Source: Chloroflexota bacterium
Lineage (GTDB): Bacteria; Chloroflexota; Anaerolineae; UBA4142; SHND01
Length of the DNA stretch: 43,665 bases
Direction: 5' to 3'
Assembly (NCBI GenBank): GCA_029778615.1
Contig: JAKOPZ010000046.1
Location: 1-43,665, forward strand
In this document: positions 1 to 11,789 of the stretch, piece by piece
How positions within the stretch are numbered: the stretch's first letter is position 1
How the letters are laid out: each line of letters begins with the position of its first letter
Notes under the pieces: generated by a model
Told to the model about the DNA's origin: nothing
The model's input: only the letters and a program-made list of their open reading frames with translations
The model's database searches: none
Translations under genes and position numbers: made by a program

Positions 1-3000
1 ACGGCAGGCACAAAGGTCATTGGCAACCCAATGTAGAGACCGCCGCCGTCCGCGTCGTCGTTGTTGTCGCTGTCGGCGGTGTTGTTTGCAATCGTCGCAT
101 TGTACAAACGCAAATTCCCTTTTTCGGCATAGATGCCGCCGCCGCTGCCCGTCGCTTGATTGCCGGAAATGGTCGAGTTGATAATGTTGAGCGCGGTGCT
201 GCCTTCCCCCGCGCCGCTGAACGCGATGCCGCCGCCATTGCCGCCGCTCACGGTGTTGTTGTATATGACGCTGCTGTTCATGGTGAGCGAACGGAACGAA
301 TAGAGTCCCGCGCCGTCGCTCGGATTGTAACCGCCCGCTTCGATGCTGTTGCTGTAAATTTTTACATTCGTGAATGTGGCGCCGCTCGTCGCGCTGTTGT
401 AAATCCCCGCGCCGCGTCCTTGCGAACCGTTTGGCGTAATCGTGTTGTTGTACACATCAACGTTCGTGAGCGTCATGTGCCGCCCGGCGTAAATGCCCGC
501 GCCAAACGCCGCATTCATTCCATCGCCCACAATGTCATTGTCATGTACCGAGCCGCCGGTCATGGTGAACGTTCCCGTGTCGGCGAAAATGCCGCCGCCG
601 ATGGCGACAGCGGTGTTGTTGGCGACGACAACATTCGTGAGCTGCAAGGTTGTTCCCAAACCGCTTGCATAGATACCGCCGCCGAAAAGTGCGCTGCTGC
701 CATTCTTGATGGTCAAGTCCGAAATGTTGACGGTGCCGCCGCTGATATTGAAAACCGTACTCGCGTTGTTGCCATTGACCGCGAGTGTTGACGAACCGGG
801 TCCGGTGATATTGACGCTATCCGTAATCGCGAGTTCGCCTTGTGTGAGAACAATGTCGCCGGTGACGCTGCCCAAGAATGTGATGGCATTCGCGCCGGGA
901 TTGTTGTTGGCGGCGTCAATCGCATCGCGCAGTGTATTGCAATTCAAGCCACTGCACGCGGCGACAACACCATCACCGTTTGTTTGTACGACGAACGGAC
1001 TGATGACGGGCGTTGGTGTATTGGTTGGTGTGTTGGTCGGTGTGAACGTGGGTGTGTTGGTTGGCGTGAACGTCGGTGTGTTGGTCGGCGTGTTCGTCGG
1101 CGTATTGGTGACTGTGGGTGAAAGCGTCGCGGTTGGCGTTGGTGGAATCGGCGCGTAGCCGAGATGCACGAACGCGTTGAGATTGCGGTCTTCGGTGAGC
1201 GCGGGGTTCGCGTCAATGCCTTGAACGTTGCTGCCGTCCAAGTCCGCGCGATAAATTTTGCGCGCTTGTGCCCAATAGATTTTTCCGCCGAGCGTGTCCA
1301 CTGTGATTCCATACGGCGCTTCGCTTGCCGTTACGAGCGTTGTCACATTCGCGCCCGACGGCAAATCGGCGCGGCGAATCTGCATCGTTCCCTCTTGCGT
1401 CCAATAAATTTTTTCATTCGGTGCATCAATATAGATGCCCGTAATGAGCGGCGTGGACGATACGAGCGTTGTTTGCGTTGCCAAATCGGACAGGTCAGCC
1501 CACGTGATGCCAAAGAACGAACTCCAATACACGCGCCCGCGTTCCGAATCCACCGCCAAACCATTCGAACCGTTGTGCGGACCCGTCGGTTCGGGGAACG
1601 TCGTTAGTGTTGACGTATCCAAATCGTACATCTGAATCGTGCCGGTCACCGCGCTGTTGCGCCAAAAGAGTGCATTGGTGGCGACATCGAACGTGAGCGC
1701 GCGCGGCAAGACCAAATTGTCCAAAATCTGGACAACGTTCGAGCCGTCCATATCGCTCCGCATGATGCGCGTATCTTCTGCCCAATAGAAATAATGATTC
1801 ACGCCATCAATGACAAAGCCGCGAATGTTCACTGTGCTGCGGTCGAGCGCAACACTTTCGTCGCTCACATCCGCGATAGGCGCGGAAATGATTTGACTGT
1901 ACGACGGGCGTGACCAAAACAATCGCTTGGCATAGAACGTGCCATCCGGTGTGGACGTACCGGGCGAACGCGTGGCAGTATTCGTCGGCGTGTTGGTGTT
2001 GGTTGGTGTGTTGGATGGTGTGAACGTCGGCGTATTGGTTGGCGTGTCCGTCGGCGTGTTGGTTGGTGTGTCCGTTGGTGTATTTGTTGGCGTGTCGGTT
2101 GGCGTATCCGATGGGGTTGGCGTTGGTGTAATGGTCGGCGTATCGGTTGGCGTGAATGTATTGGTCGGCGTATCGGTTGGCGTGAACGTGAGAGTGCTCG
2201 TCGCCGTGTTGGTCGGCGTCGGCGTAAATTGGTCGTGGTAATCGCAGTGTTTGTACTCGCCGGGCGCGGGGTCGCCGCCGAACCAAGCAACAACGCAAGC
2301 GGATGCTCCGTTGTCGTCTTTGTAGAGAAAGTTGCTGCCATTCGTTCCAAAGCGGACAGTCTTGGTTCCGCTAAAAGTACAAAACTGTCCTTCAACCGCA
2401 CAGAATGTCCAACCTTCATCGGTCGGAGTTGGCGTAATGGATGGTGTGAACGTCGGCGTAAAGGTCGGCGTATTCGATGGCGTGAACGTTGGCGTAAAGG
2501 TTGGCGTGTTCGACGGCGTGAGTGTGAACGTCGGCGTGTTGCTCGGCGTCGGCGTGAACGCTTCGTGATAATCGCAATGCTTGAATTGTCCCGGCGCGGG
2601 GTCGCCGCCAAACGTCGCGTTGTCGCACGTTACGGGTGAGGTGGCGCTGATGAGATAAAAGAACGCGTTGTTGTTTGTGCCATAACGCACGGTTTTCGTT
2701 CCCGTGAACGTACATGGTTGAGATTCGTTCGCGCAATATGTCCAACCCGCGCTTGTCGGCGTTGGCGTGAATGTTGGGGTGAATGTGCGCGTGAACGTTG
2801 GCGTGAGTGTCGCCGTTGGAGCGCTGACGTTGACGCTAACGGACGCGCTGTTGTTGTCCGGATTTCCATCCGTATCAAACATTGTCACACTGGCTTGATT
2901 GGTGAGTTGTCCCGTCGTTCCCGCATTGATGGTGACGCGCACATTAAGGGTGACGATTGCGCCAACGCCAATGTCTTGGAGCGAACATGTAATGACGCGA

Positions 3001-6000
3001 TTGACGGGCGCGGGACAAGTTTCATTGCGGTCGGTTTTCGCATCAATGAATGTGACGCCGTTGGGAATTGTGTTTGTGGCAACGACGCCTGACGCGTTCG
3101 AGATGCCGATATTTTTAATTGTCACCGCGAACGTTTGTAGATTGCCTGCGACGCCCGCGCTCGGAATCGCGGTTTGCGTCAATTCCAAATCGGGCGCGGT
3201 GACAACATTTCCAAACGCGCTGTCAATGGCGATGCCGCCGAACGTAACACTCGTATCGGTAAAGCGCGTGATAATTTCCTCATTGTTTGTCCATTCATAA
3301 TTATAGTTTGCGTACAAACAATTCGGCGCGCACGGATTCGCAATCCGCACCAGCGATGTGGTCAAATCGGCGCGCCACAAGTTATTGTTTATGCTCCAAT
3401 ACATTTTGTTCGCCACCGGGTCAATGCCCAATGTGCCGACTGTGCCCGCCGCGTAATTCCCCTTCGGGTACATCAAAATCTCACTCTGTCCCACGCCATT
3501 GACGGCAGCGGTGTTGTTGCCAAAAACTTGTGACGGGTCAACGGAACGAAAGAGCGCTTTGACTTTTAACGTCTCCGGGTCACGATAACTTTGGACCCAA
3601 TACACGATACCGTTTATCGGATTGACCGCGAGGCGAAGGATGACTCCTTTTTGTTGAAACGTCTGTCCAAATTCTTGGTACGTCGAAATTTTGGAAAACG
3701 CAATCGGCGTGCGCGCGCCTTCAAAATCAATCTGGATGGCGTAAATGACATCGTACGATGTCGAGAACGATTCCGTGTAATACAAACGTCCGCGTTCCGC
3801 ATCGAGCGCAATCGAGCGCGGACTGGCAGGGATGCGATATGCTTCCGCGCCCGAACCGTCAAAATTCGCGCGATAGAGGTAGCCGTTCGCAGTATAAAAA
3901 ATTTTTCCAATGTCTGGCGCGACGACGATATTGTTGGCGTTGGTGAGACCCGAGACAAGCGTTTCGGAATTTGTGCCGTCCACATTCGCACGGCGCACGC
4001 TCGTTCCATCCGCCCAATAAATTTTATTGCGCGCGCTGTCCGGACCAATCGCGCCGGCGACGTTCGCGGTGAAAAGTTGCGATGGCGTACCGTTCGGCAA
4101 CGCGCGCCTCTGCAATTCTCTGTTCGTTCCCAAATACATCATGTCGCTGCGTACCGGCGAATACGACGCGCAGCGTCCGAACGCATCACACGCTTTGATG
4201 GTCAAGCCCTGCGTAATCGTTCCATTCAAACGACACGACGCCGTAATGCGATTGAGGCGCTGACTCCCGTCGGGCGGCGTATTGAGCGTGTTGTATTTCG
4301 ATTGATAACTTCCGCACGGCGATTGCAGACTCGTCGTCGAGAGATTCAAATCTTCTGCCCAAACATCCACATCGGTAAAGCCATAGCCGTACGAAAAATT
4401 CATTCCGACGCGCGGCGGTTTCGTATCAATCTCGCCGTTCCACAATGTCCAACTGGTGCGCGCATCGTTGCGATTGCCCAACACATCGGTCGAGGACAAA
4501 TCAATGTTGAAATCACCTTCGATGTTGCGCGGCACCTGGACGCTCCAACGCGCGGAATTGACGTTGTTACCCGAATTGGTGAGCGCGGTCGCTTGCCACA
4601 CTTGATAAATATCGCGCACCTGGTCGGCGGACAATGGTTGATTCAAGACCATGATTTGGTCGAGATTGCCGAGCAAGTATTCGGACGCGGCGGGCGCGTA
4701 TCCAAAATTGAGATTGCCTTGCGCGGTGTACGCCGAACTCGCTTTGAAACCCAATTCCGCGCGCGCGCCGTCCACATACAAAACGTGTCGCCCGTTGCCG
4801 ACAACCTGCACCGCTTGATGCCATTGTCCATCCGAGTAATTTTTTCCGGTCGAACAAATTGTTTCGAGCGTGCCATTGAATACATTCGAACACACATTGC
4901 CGCCATTCAAATAAATTTGGCGGTCAACGCCTTGCGATGTTTCAAACGACGCGATGCCCGCCCCCGCGTTGCCTGCCATGAACCAAACGACGGTGGAAAA
5001 ATTCGTGGTGGGCAGCGGCATGTTTGGTACGAACATGGATTGCGAACGCGTTCGAGAAAACGCCGCGCTTCCGCCAAAGCGTCCTTCAACGCCCGCCGTC
5101 GGACAATTGGTACAGAATGCGCTGCGATTGTTGCCCGAACTGTCGTTGAACGTCGTCACACCTTCGGGGTCGTCGAGCGAAAGCCAGAGCAACGGTTGCT
5201 CCACCAACGTTGCCAACGCGCGCGAGGTGAATGAGATTTCTGTTTTCGCGATGCCCGATTGAATCGGTCCCGCTTCTTCCACCGCGCCGCCGATGGTGAT
5301 GGGCTGACTGATTTGTTTGACGGAATTGATATTCGCAGGCGTATCGAGCGTGTTGCTCGGCGCGCGTTGGTCAACGGGCACCGTAACATCGTTCGCCGCC
5401 GCCGCTTCCACCAAAGTTGAACTCGAAACCGTAGAAACATTCCCCGCTTTGTCGGTCGCGCGAATTTGGAAAATTTGATTGCCGGAAGGGTCGCTAATTC
5501 TTTCGTTACGTTGGTCATAATCGGGCAGTTGATAACTGATAGACCACGCGCCGGTTGTGGGATTAAAGTTTCCATTCTGCCACGACGCCGAAAACGTGCT
5601 GGAACGCACCTCCACACTTGCGACGCCCGAAGCATTATCGCTTGCCGTGCCGCTGACGCGAATGAGCCACTTGTCGCGAAAATCTTTGACCGCGCGAATG
5701 CGTCCGCCGTTGTTTCCCGCAATCGTCGGACTCACGCCGTCCACAATAATCGAATACTGTTGCGATTCGTTCCCCACGCGGTCAACGGAATCCGTCGCGC
5801 GCACGCGATAGGTGTGCGTGCCTTGCGTGGCGGAACCGTTCCACGTGAACGACCACTGCTGTAACGCGGACGCGGACGAAAACGTTTCGCCGAGCGCGGC
5901 GTCTTGCCACGCGCCGCCGTCAATTTGAATTTCTACTTTTTTGACGCGCGAGGTGGGGTCATTTGCCGAACCGCCGAGAACGAGCGCGGTATTTGGTTTC

Positions 6001-9000
6001 ACCGCCGCGACATCGCTTGTCGCAATCGCCGTCGGATTGTCGTTATCAATTTTGAGTTTCAACGGGAACGCGTTGGTGAGTGAGCCGAGCAGATTCGTCG
6101 TCGGCACGCCGCGATACAATTTGCCGTCGGCGATGTTGGAAATTTCGGTGGACGCGGACGCGGCGCCGTTCGCAATTTTGATGTCGCGGTCAATCGTAAA
6201 ACTACTGCCGCCCGAAACAACATCTTGCGAAACACTCGTGGGATTGCCCGTCGCAACAAAGTTCATTCCGTTCGGCAATGTTGTTTTGAAATTGCCCGTC
6301 GCATAAATTTGTTCCGCGATGCCGAAATCGCCGGGCTTGAGTGCGTTCGTCAGAGTCGTTTTGTAATTTACCGTGTCGCCCGGTTTCACCACATTGTCCA
6401 CATCGTTCAGAACGGCAGTGATTTGAAACGGATTCACATCAATCGCGCGCGCGTCGAGTCCGAATTGTTTTTCGAGCGCGTCGTTGAAGCCATCCCAATC
6501 TTCATCCGCGTCGCCGGGTGACGTAATGATGCGCGTTGTTTTACCGGTGTTGTACGTGAACACGTACCCTGCCAATTCCACATCATCGCGCAGACCATCT
6601 CCGTCCGTGTCTTGCGCTTTGGGGTCAATGCCGAGCGCGAGTTCGAATCCATCACTCAACGTATCATTGTCCGTATCCGCGTCGCGCCAATCAATTCCTT
6701 TCGCGCGTTCGACGCCATCGGGTACACCATCGCGGTCTTGGTCCCATGTGGAATCATCTTCGTCGCGCGTGGACGCGAGAATGCCGTCACCGTCGCGGTC
6801 ACGATTCGAGGTGCAGCCCGACGGAACGCTGTTGTTTGCGGGATAACACAACGCGAGCTTGTCATTGCTGCCCCACTGCATCGCGTAAAATTTATCGAGC
6901 GTGTTGGGAAAAACGTCGAACGTGACCAAATCGCCGAGTTCAATCGTATCCGAACCTTTGAGCGTTTGTTTGTTGCAGTTGCTCAAGAACCAACAATCAT
7001 AGCCGCGCACCGCGTACGCCATTTTCAAATAGAGCGGCATTTTTTGATTCAGACCGAGCGGCAGTTGTTTTTCTTCGCTTTGCAGTGTCTGCGTATTTTT
7101 CGCGCGATAAAATTGATTGAGCGGTCCGAACGCGGTGAGATTTTTCCAACCCGACACCATTTGTTCGAGTTCCGCGCCTTCGAGCGACGCATCTTTGTTC
7201 CACGTCAATTTGTATTTGAACGTCGAACGCAGCAGCTCTTCGGGACCGCGCACAAAGCTCGGCGTGTCGAGATTTTGAATCGCGTTCGTTTCGACGTTGA
7301 CCTGATAACGGATTTTATTGTCCTCGCGCATTCCCAGATTCGGATTCGATTGAAACATTTTCAAATCCGCAAACTTGATGAGCTCGGGACTTTCCATATT
7401 TATCGTGGAACGATATTTGTAGAGCGCGCCCGCAATCGCTTGCGTCAATTCACTCGAAATGCCCCAACACGTGCCGCTCACGTTCGCTTTGCACAAAATG
7501 AGCAGCATCAAATCCACAAACGCGATGAGCGAGGAAACGATGGTGCCGATGACGGAAAATTGAATCAAAAAGAAAATGAGCGCGACGATGAGCGACGCGA
7601 TAGTGTACGCGACGATGGTGTTGCCCGCGATGCTGCCCCACGTCACATCATTTTGGAGAAACTCGACCACCGCCAACACAATCGCGATGGTCACTTCCAA
7701 AATGAGTCCAATCACGCTCGCTTTCAACGACGAGCCAACGAGTTTCGAGTTCGCGGTCAACACACTCCACGCCGCCTCGAGCGCGGCAACGCCGACTTTG
7801 GTGAGCTCCTTGACGAGCTTGATAATTTTCAAAACTGTCAAAACAATTTGAATCGCAAAGAGCGCCACAATCATCAAAATCGCGCCTGCCAACACGAGCG
7901 CGGAATTGCCGCTTAACGTACCCGCCAAAAACAAAATTCCGCCAACCACCAACATCGTGACGACAACCGTTGTCTTGACGGCTTCCAACACATCGCCGAC
8001 GCCCGTTGTATTCCACGTGCCTTTTTTGAATGCCTCGCGCGCTTTTTGAAATTTCGTGACTTGCGCGCTCAATGTGTTTTGTACGCCCGCGTCTTTGAGC
8101 GTTCGGTTTTGGTCTTTGACCCCACCGAGAAATTCAAACAACTTTAGTTTTTCGAGGTTGCGATAGAGGTCAACCTGTTTGACAACGTTCTGCACCATCG
8201 AGCGCGCACCGCCCGCCACTCCGCCCAATGCCGAATCGAGCGCGCTGTCCGTGCGAACTTGATTCACTTGAATCGTGTCCTGGTCTGCCACGCGAATTAC
8301 ATTGGTGAGTCCGCGATTCACCGCGAGATAATGCAATTCCATGAACGCGATTTTGCCGTCCACTACGAGTTGCGAATCGCCCGTGTCGCCCACGTTCGCA
8401 TACCGACGGTCCAACTCCTGCCAATACTTGTCCATCGTCTGCGCCGCCCACTTGCCCGTGACGTTGTTGTACGCATACGGCGTCCAATTCAAACCGCCCT
8501 GAAGCGTTACTTGCGTCTTGTCCAAATTCACCGTGACCGCGCTGCCGTTCCACACCGTTCCGCCTTTGCTGTCACTTTCGGGCGAATAATTGAGCGCGCG
8601 AAAATTGTCTTCGTACGCAAACAACAGCGTCGGTTGAATCGGATTCGCCGCGCTCCAACGCGGCGTGAAATTGTCGTCCAAAATCTTTTTCGCTTCGACG
8701 CTGCCAATGTTCACGAGCGCGGTATCTTGATGCGCGTAACTTTTGGTCACCACGCGCATAATGTTCGGAATGCCCCAACGCTTCAAATCAGGCACGCCGC
8801 CATTTTGCAAACGGTCAAAGCGTTTCGCCAACGCGGTGCTTGCGGCGCCACGTCCCGTCGCGGTAATGTCACTAAAACCATCTGCCACACACGAACCGCT
8901 GCTCGTCGTCACATCACAATCGCGTCCGCGCAAAAATGTGGCGTCGAGTCCCATCGCCGCGCGCAAGAGCGCGGAATCGAGATTGAGGTCATCGTCCACC

Positions 9001-11360
9001 GCAGGGTCTTCGTACACAATCGCGAAATCGGTGCCGCGATTTTCCCGCACGCTCAAACTCGCGATGGAAAAATTGTCATAGTACGTTTGAACGATTTGTG
9101 TTTGATTATGATAGTCCACGCCGTCCTTGACGTACGATTTGCACACGCCGCCTTCGGACTCTTGACATTCGTCCACCAACATTTGAATCGCCCACACCAA
9201 ACGCATCTTGTGCGCGCTGCCCCAACTCGACGCGGTGGGCTTGTACAACATTTTTGCGCTGAATGCGACGCGGTCTTGCGTGCGTGGGTCAGTGACAATT
9301 TGCAATGGCGCATACACAAACGTTGTGTTCGACGCGCCTTGCTTTTTGATAATGCCGTACGCGTCGAGGTCCGTTTGCGCGGGCAAATGCGCGCCGTTGG
9401 GAATTTCAATTTCCAACATCGGCAGCAATTTAATGTCGCCGTTGTCGTCGGGGCTCATTTTGCACGGACTGACGCTCGGCGGATTTTGATGGCGGCACAC
9501 ATCGTAAAAAGTTTTATCGCCGCTCCAATCATCGCGTTGAATCTGTCCCTCTTTGTCGCCCGAGGGCCAATCCAATACATTGAACGCGTACCACAAATGT
9601 TTCGGGTCAGTGGGACGAATCAACAAATCGGCGTACACATATTTGTCTTGCTGCGCGCTGTTGATGATGAGTTGAAACGGATTGTCGCCGCTAAACCCGT
9701 CCGCTTTTTTGAACGGCGATTCGTCTTGCGCGTTCGGCACACCGTCGCCGTCCATATCGCGGTCAAACAAATCGGGCGTACCGTCACCATCCGTATCCAC
9801 CGCGCAATTCGAGCCGTTGCATTTTTTTCCGTCCAAGATATTGTCTTGCATCGTGCTTGGTTCTTGCGGATTGGAATACCACTGCTTGCCGCCGAAACCA
9901 AAACCATTGATTTCGACGTTGTCGTTGACGCCATCTTCATCCGTATCGCGCGCGACAGAATTCGTCCCCAACGCATCTTCTTCGCAATCCCACAACCCAT
10001 CGCCATCGCTGTCCAACGGATTTGTGCACGTCGCTGCTGCGTTTGCGCTCGCGGCGGATGCAGGAAGATTGGAGACTGGAGACTGGAGACTGTTGACTCT
10101 TGACTCTCGACTCTCGACTCCCGACTCTCGACTCTCGACCAACGCGCGCGGGTCACTCTGCGGCTTCCACTCGTTGTACGCTTGAAATTTTTCATACAAC
10201 TCGCGTTCCGCTTTTTGCACGTCCGTTTTCTCTTGCTGCTGTTCCGCTTTCGCGCGCTGTGTGTTCACGAACGTTGACGCCTGCGCGGTCTGCATCAACG
10301 GATTCGCCTCCATTGCAAAAATTACAAATAGCGCGAGCGCGGCGTACACGCGGCGGTCACGATAATGTTTTGCAAAAAACAAAATCAACAATCCAAACAC
10401 CGCAATCGCGAAAAAATACACCGCGCCCTTGCTTGTCATTGCGACGAGCGCGTTTGTCATTGCGAGGAGCGTACTGTGCAACGAAGCAATCTCCCCCGCG
10501 CGAGGTGACACAGATGTCGCGTTGTGCGTACTCGCCGCGCTGGAGATTGCTTCGTCCCTCGCAATGACAAGCGCGTAATCGAAAAAATCAACCGTAAATT
10601 CATAATCCGTGCGCGAATCATCTTTAGCGGACGCGGGCGGAAAATGTGCGACGATTTTTTGGCGCAGTGGCAATCCGTTGTCACGTACCCACAATTCGCC
10701 ATTGCCCGTCATGTGTTCGTACTGCGCGGGCATATCGAGATTCATCGCGTACGGCAGTTCACCTTTTTCGCGCATCCGCGCTTGCAATTGGTCGCGCACA
10801 AACATTGCAAAACCGGGTCCGTCAATGTCGAACGTGTAACGCGTGAACGAAATTCCATCGCGCGTTTCGCTTCCTTCATTCACGATATTTTTCGCGCCCG
10901 CGAGAAATGCCATGAAATCGCCGTCGGGTGCGAACCCGCTCGAAATGTCGTCAATCTGTTCCCAATCCGTATCGCCGCGCCGCGCCATCGCTTTGCCGTT
11001 CGTCATTTGAAACTGCGCGGCAGTTTTCGGGTCAAGCACCGCGCCGCCATTGTCCCAAAACGCCATTTCAAATTTGCGCGTGGAAATATCGGGCGCGTTC
11101 AATCCGCTCGTCGCGCCTTCGAGGTGATAGTTATATTCTTTGCTGGTGCGTCCGACGTTGGAGGTTTGGGCGAGAGGAATCGCGCGTTCGATAATGTCCG
11201 CGCGAAAGGAATAGCCGCCCGTATTGCGCGCGGACTGCCACGCGTTTTTGATTTCACCGCGCGCGTCAAAAAAATTTCCGCCGCGTGCGGCTGCCAACAA
11301 AAGGAAAAGCGCGCTTGCACTCATCACAAGCGCGAGAAGGATGAAAAGGCGTTTCGCCAT
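1..11360 (-). CDS. Giant mosaic surface/secreted protein, C-terminus beyond the window
   Basis: I read one open frame of 3786 codons from ATG at 11360 to the left edge, with no stop. GAGG lies about 7 bases before the ATG. Residues 1-25 form a hydrophobic export segment. Residues 30-260 resemble an LppX/LolA-type lipoprotein domain. There are membrane segments near 312-355 and a cluster near 1128-1290. Asp-rich DxDGDG calcium repeats (thrombospondin type 3-like) lie at about 443-555 and 1517-1600. DUF11-like and Ig-like modules follow, then a LamG/concanavalin-like domain (2057-2257), a YWTD-type beta-propeller (2416-2691), another DUF11 module, and two Cys modules ending GGDPxPGxxKxCDYH. A second propeller (3144-3401) is followed by a right-handed beta-helix from about 3453. 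Thr-Pro linkers separate the last modules. Probable role: surface adhesion or carbohydrate contact (inference). Two DNA repeats are translated within it. The frame is clear; the function is not. Confidence 0.88.
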   Translation of the reverse strand, partial: MAKRLFILLALVMSASALFLLLAAARGGNFFDARGEIKNAWQSARNTGGYSFRADIIERAIPLAQTSNVGRTSKEYNYHLEGATSGLNAPDISTRKFEMAFWDNGGAVLDPKTAAQFQMTNGKAMARRGDTDWEQIDDISSGFAPDGDFMAFLAGAKNIVNEGSETRDGISFTRYTFDIDGPGFAMFVRDQLQARMREKGELPYAMNLDMPAQYEHMTGNGELWVRDNGLPLRQKIVAHFPPASAKDDSRTDYEFTVDFFDYALVIARDEAISSAASTHNATSVSPRAGEIASLHSTLLAMTNALVAMTSKGAVYFFAIAVFGLLILFFAKHYRDRRVYAALALFVIFAMEANPLMQTAQASTFVNTQRAKAEQQQEKTDVQKAERELYEKFQAYNEWKPQSDPRALVESRESGVESRESRVNSLQSPVSNLPASAASANAAATCTNPLDSDGDGLWDCEEDALGTNSVARDTDEDGVNDNVEINGFGFGGKQWYSNPQEPSTMQDNILDGKKCNGSNCAVDTDGDGTPDLFDRDMDGDGVPNAQDESPFKKADGFSGDNPFQLIINSAQQDKYVYADLLIRPTDPKHLWYAFNVLDWPSGDKEGQIQRDDWSGDKTFYDVCRHQNPPSVSPCKMSPDDNGDIKLLPMLEIEIPNGAHLPAQTDLDAYGIIKKQGASNTTFVYAPLQIVTDPRTQDRVAFSAKMLYKPTASSWGSAHKMRLVWAIQMLVDECQESEGGVCKSYVKDGVDYHNQTQIVQTYYDNFSIASLSVRENRGTDFAIVYEDPAVDDDLNLDSALLRAAMGLDATFLRGRDCDVTTSSGSCVADGFSDITATGRGAASTALAKRFDRLQNGGVPDLKRWGIPNIMRVVTKSYAHQDTALVNIGSVEAKKILDDNFTPRWSAANPIQPTLLFAYEDNFRALNYSPESDSKGGTVWNGSAVTVNLDKTQVTLQGGLNWTPYAYNNVTGKWAAQTMDKYWQELDRRYANVGDTGDSQLVVDGKIAFMELHYLAVNRGLTNVIRVADQDTIQVNQVRTDSALDSALGGVAGGARSMVQNVVKQVDLYRNLEKLKLFEFLGGVKDQNRTLKDAGVQNTLSAQVTKFQKAREAFKKGTWNTTGVGDVLEAVKTTVVVTMLVVGGILFLAGTLSGNSALVLAGAILMIVALFAIQIVLTVLKIIKLVKELTKVGVAALEAAWSVLTANSKLVGSSLKASVIGLILEVTIAIVLAVVEFLQNDVTWGSIAGNTIVAYTIASLIVALIFFLIQFSVIGTIVSSLIAFVDLMLLILCKANVSGTCWGISSELTQAIAGALYKYRSTINMESPELIKFADLKMFQSNPNLGMREDNKIRYQVNVETNAIQNLDTPSFVRGPEELLRSTFKYKLTWNKDASLEGAELEQMVSGWKNLTAFGPLNQFYRAKNTQTLQSEEKQLPLGLNQKMPLYLKMAYAVRGYDCWFLSNCNKQTLKGSDTIELGDLVTFDVFPNTLDKFYAMQWGSNDKLALCYPANNSVPSGCTSNRDRDGDGILASTRDEDDSTWDQDRDGVPDGVERAKGIDWRDADTDNDTLSDGFELALGIDPKAQDTDGDGLRDDVELAGYVFTYNTGKTTRIITSPGDADEDWDGFNDALEKQFGLDARAIDVNPFQITAVLNDVDNVVKPGDTVNYKTTLTNALKPGDFGIAEQIYATGNFKTTLPNGMNFVATGNPTSVSQDVVSGGSSFTIDRDIKIANGAASASTEISNIADGKLYRGVPTTNLLGSLTNAFPLKLKIDNDNPTAIATSDVAAVKPNTALVLGGSANDPTSRVKKVEIQIDGGAWQDAALGETFSSASALQQWSFTWNGSATQGTHTYRVRATDSVDRVGNESQQYSIIVDGVSPTIAGNNGGRIRAVKDFRDKWLIRVSGTASDNASGVASVEVRSSTFSASWQNGNFNPTTGAWSISYQLPDYDQRNERISDPSGNQIFQIRATDKAGNVSTVSSSTLVEAAAANDVTVPVDQRAPSNTLDTPANINSVKQISQPITIGGAVEEAGPIQSGIAKTEISFTSRALATLVEQPLLWLSLDDPEGVTTFNDSSGNNRSAFCTNCPTAGVEGRFGGSAAFSRTRSQSMFVPNMPLPTTNFSTVVWFMAGNAGAGIASFETSQGVDRQIYLNGGNVCSNVFNGTLETICSTGKNYSDGQWHQAVQVVGNGRHVLYVDGARAELGFKASSAYTAQGNLNFGYAPAASEYLLGNLDQIMVLNQPLSADQVRDIYQVWQATALTNSGNNVNSARWSVQVPRNIEGDFNIDLSSTDVLGNRNDARTSWTLWNGEIDTKPPRVGMNFSYGYGFTDVDVWAEDLNLSTTSLQSPCGSYQSKYNTLNTPPDGSQRLNRITASCRLNGTITQGLTIKACDAFGRCASYSPVRSDMMYLGTNRELQRRALPNGTPSQLFTANVAGAIGPDSARNKIYWADGTSVRRANVDGTNSETLVSGLTNANNIVVAPDIGKIFYTANGYLYRANFDGSGAEAYRIPASPRSIALDAERGRLYYTESFSTSYDVIYAIQIDFEGARTPIAFSKISTYQEFGQTFQQKGVILRLAVNPINGIVYWVQSYRDPETLKVKALFRSVDPSQVFGNNTAAVNGVGQSEILMYPKGNYAAGTVGTLGIDPVANKMYWSINNNLWRADLTTSLVRIANPCAPNCLYANYNYEWTNNEEIITRFTDTSVTFGGIAIDSAFGNVVTAPDLELTQTAIPSAGVAGNLQTFAVTIKNIGISNASGVVATNTIPNGVTFIDAKTDRNETCPAPVNRVITCSLQDIGVGAIVTLNVRVTINAGTTGQLTNQASVTMFDTDGNPDNNSASVSVNVSAPTATLTPTFTRTFTPTFTPTPTSAGWTYCANESQPCTFTGTKTVRYGTNNNAFFYLISATSPVTCDNATFGGDPAPGQFKHCDYHEAFTPTPSNTPTFTLTPSNTPTFTPTFTPSNTPTFTPTFTPSITPTPTDEGWTFCAVEGQFCTFSGTKTVRFGTNGSNFLYKDDNGASACVVAWFGGDPAPGEYKHCDYHDQFTPTPTNTATSTLTFTPTDTPTNTFTPTDTPTITPTPTPSDTPTDTPTNTPTDTPTNTPTDTPTNTPTFTPSNTPTNTNTPTNTATRSPGTSTPDGTFYAKRLFWSRPSYSQIISAPIADVSDESVALDRSTVNIRGFVIDGVNHYFYWAEDTRIMRSDMDGSNVVQILDNLVLPRALTFDVATNALFWRNSAVTGTIQMYDLDTSTLTTFPEPTGPHNGSNGLAVDSERGRVYWSSFFGITWADLSDLATQTTLVSSTPLITGIYIDAPNEKIYWTQEGTMQIRRADLPSGANVTTLVTASEAPYGITVDTLGGKIYWAQARKIYRADLDGSNVQGIDANPALTEDRNLNAFVHLGYAPIPPTPTATLSPTVTNTPTNTPTNTPTFTPTNTPTFTPTNTPTNTPTPVISPFVVQTNGDGVVAACSGLNCNTLRDAIDAANNNPGANAITFLGSVTGDIVLTQGELAITDSVNITGPGSSTLAVNGNNASTVFNISGGTVNISDLTIKNGSSALFGGGIYASGLGTTLQLTNVVVANNTAVAIGGGIFADTGTFTMTGGSVHDNDIVGDGMNAAFGAGIYAGRHMTLTNVDVYNNTITPNGSQGRGAGIYNSATSGATFTNVKIYSNSIEAGGYNPSDGAGLYSFRSLTMNSSVIYNNTVSGGNGGGIAFSGAGEGSTALNIINSTISGNQATGSGGGIYAEKGNLRLYNATIANNTADSDNNDDADGGGLYIGLPMTFVPA
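10071..10140. repeat. Heptamer tandem array inside the giant gene
   Basis: Ten consecutive 7-base units, nearly all ending GACT (GGAGACT three times, then GTTGACT, CTTGACT, CTCGACT and variants). The array is translated on the minus strand as a Ser/Glu/Arg/Val-rich linker (about residues 407-430), between a membrane segment and the first calcium-binding repeats. The frame stays open through it. Confidence 0.85.
10433..10572. repeat. Palindromic repeat element inside the giant gene
   Basis: A unit beginning TTGTCATTGCGAGG and ending GAAGCAATCTCC occurs at 10455-10494 and inverted at 10542-10570, with a third partial copy at 10433-10452. The left copy carries about 11 extra bases. The element is read through in frame (about residues 263-310), between the LppX-like domain and the first membrane segment. 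It resembles the dispersed CATTGCGAG/GAAGCAATCTC palindromes I recall from other bacterial genomes. Confidence 0.85.
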
Positions 11361-11393
11361 GCGCCACCTCGACAAGAAAAATGGACCAGACAC

Positions 11394-11639
11394 TTACACG
11401 GAATCGGTACTCTCTTTGGACTCTACAAATTGAGTTGTTGAAGCGGGAGTGGGCGTGGAAACGCGAGGTGACTCGCCCGACTGTTCTTGCAAGAAATGAT
11501 AAAGCCCCTCAACCGAATCAAAACGGAGTTGTTGATTCGAATGAGGGTCTTGGACAAGGACGCGCCATCTGCCGGTTTCGGCGGAACGCCACAGCCGGAC
11601 CAGATATGCCAAATAGTCGGGCGCCGGATTGTTGGGCAT
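11394..11639 (-). CDS. Small conserved protein of 81 residues
   Basis: The start is the ATG at 11639, where the protein-like sequence MPNNPAPDYLAYLVRLWR begins; an open frame continues upstream but reads as low-quality sequence. The core is a YLVRLW, RWRVLVQDPHS and LYHFLQEQ pattern. I recall this from small proteins of Chloroflexota, often as part of larger regulatory loci. The C-terminal 30 residues are Ser/Thr/Pro/Glu-rich and probably disordered. It ends 33 bases before the giant gene on the same strand, so the two may be co-transcribed, and it is divergent from the BTAD regulator at 11790. No catalytic motif is visible and the function is unknown. A -10-like TAGAAT (minus strand, 11674-11679) lies about 35 bases upstream of the start. 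Confidence 0.7.
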   Translation of the reverse strand: MPNNPAPDYLAYLVRLWRSAETGRWRVLVQDPHSNQQLRFDSVEGLYHFLQEQSGESPRVSTPTPASTTQFVESKESTDSV

Positions 11640-11751
11640 GAATGTATCACAAACCGTTCCAAAAAGATACAGGATTCTAGCAAGCAAACGTTCCGCAATC
11701 GTTCCGCGCATTCCCGCCGCTGGCAGAAAATTCACAACGCCCGTCCTGATA

Positions 11752-11757
11752 TATAAT
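11752..11757 (+). promoter_or_regulatory. Candidate -10 box for the first BTAD regulator
   Basis: TATAAT lies 32 bases before the ATG at 11790. The best -35 candidate, TTCACA at 11731-11736, is only 15 bases away, so the promoter is tentative. Confidence 0.35.
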
Positions 11758-11789
11758 TTCCCGCACTGTCTCGCGCGGAAAAAATTGTC

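Noticed and set aside
1940-2240. Low-complexity GT-rich array as a CRISPR or regulatory repeat
   Set aside because: It encodes Thr-Pro linkers of the giant protein on the minus strand.
3591-5234. Plus-strand open frame of 547 codons
   Set aside because: Arg/Ala/Ile-rich, no protein character. It is antisense to the beta-propeller and LamG part of the giant gene.
6612-7916. Plus-strand open frame of 434 codons
   Set aside because: Antisense shadow of the giant gene; no motif.
8259-10103. Plus-strand open frame of 614 codons
   Set aside because: Composition is that of an antisense shadow. The minus frame encodes calcium-type repeats and the conserved domain.
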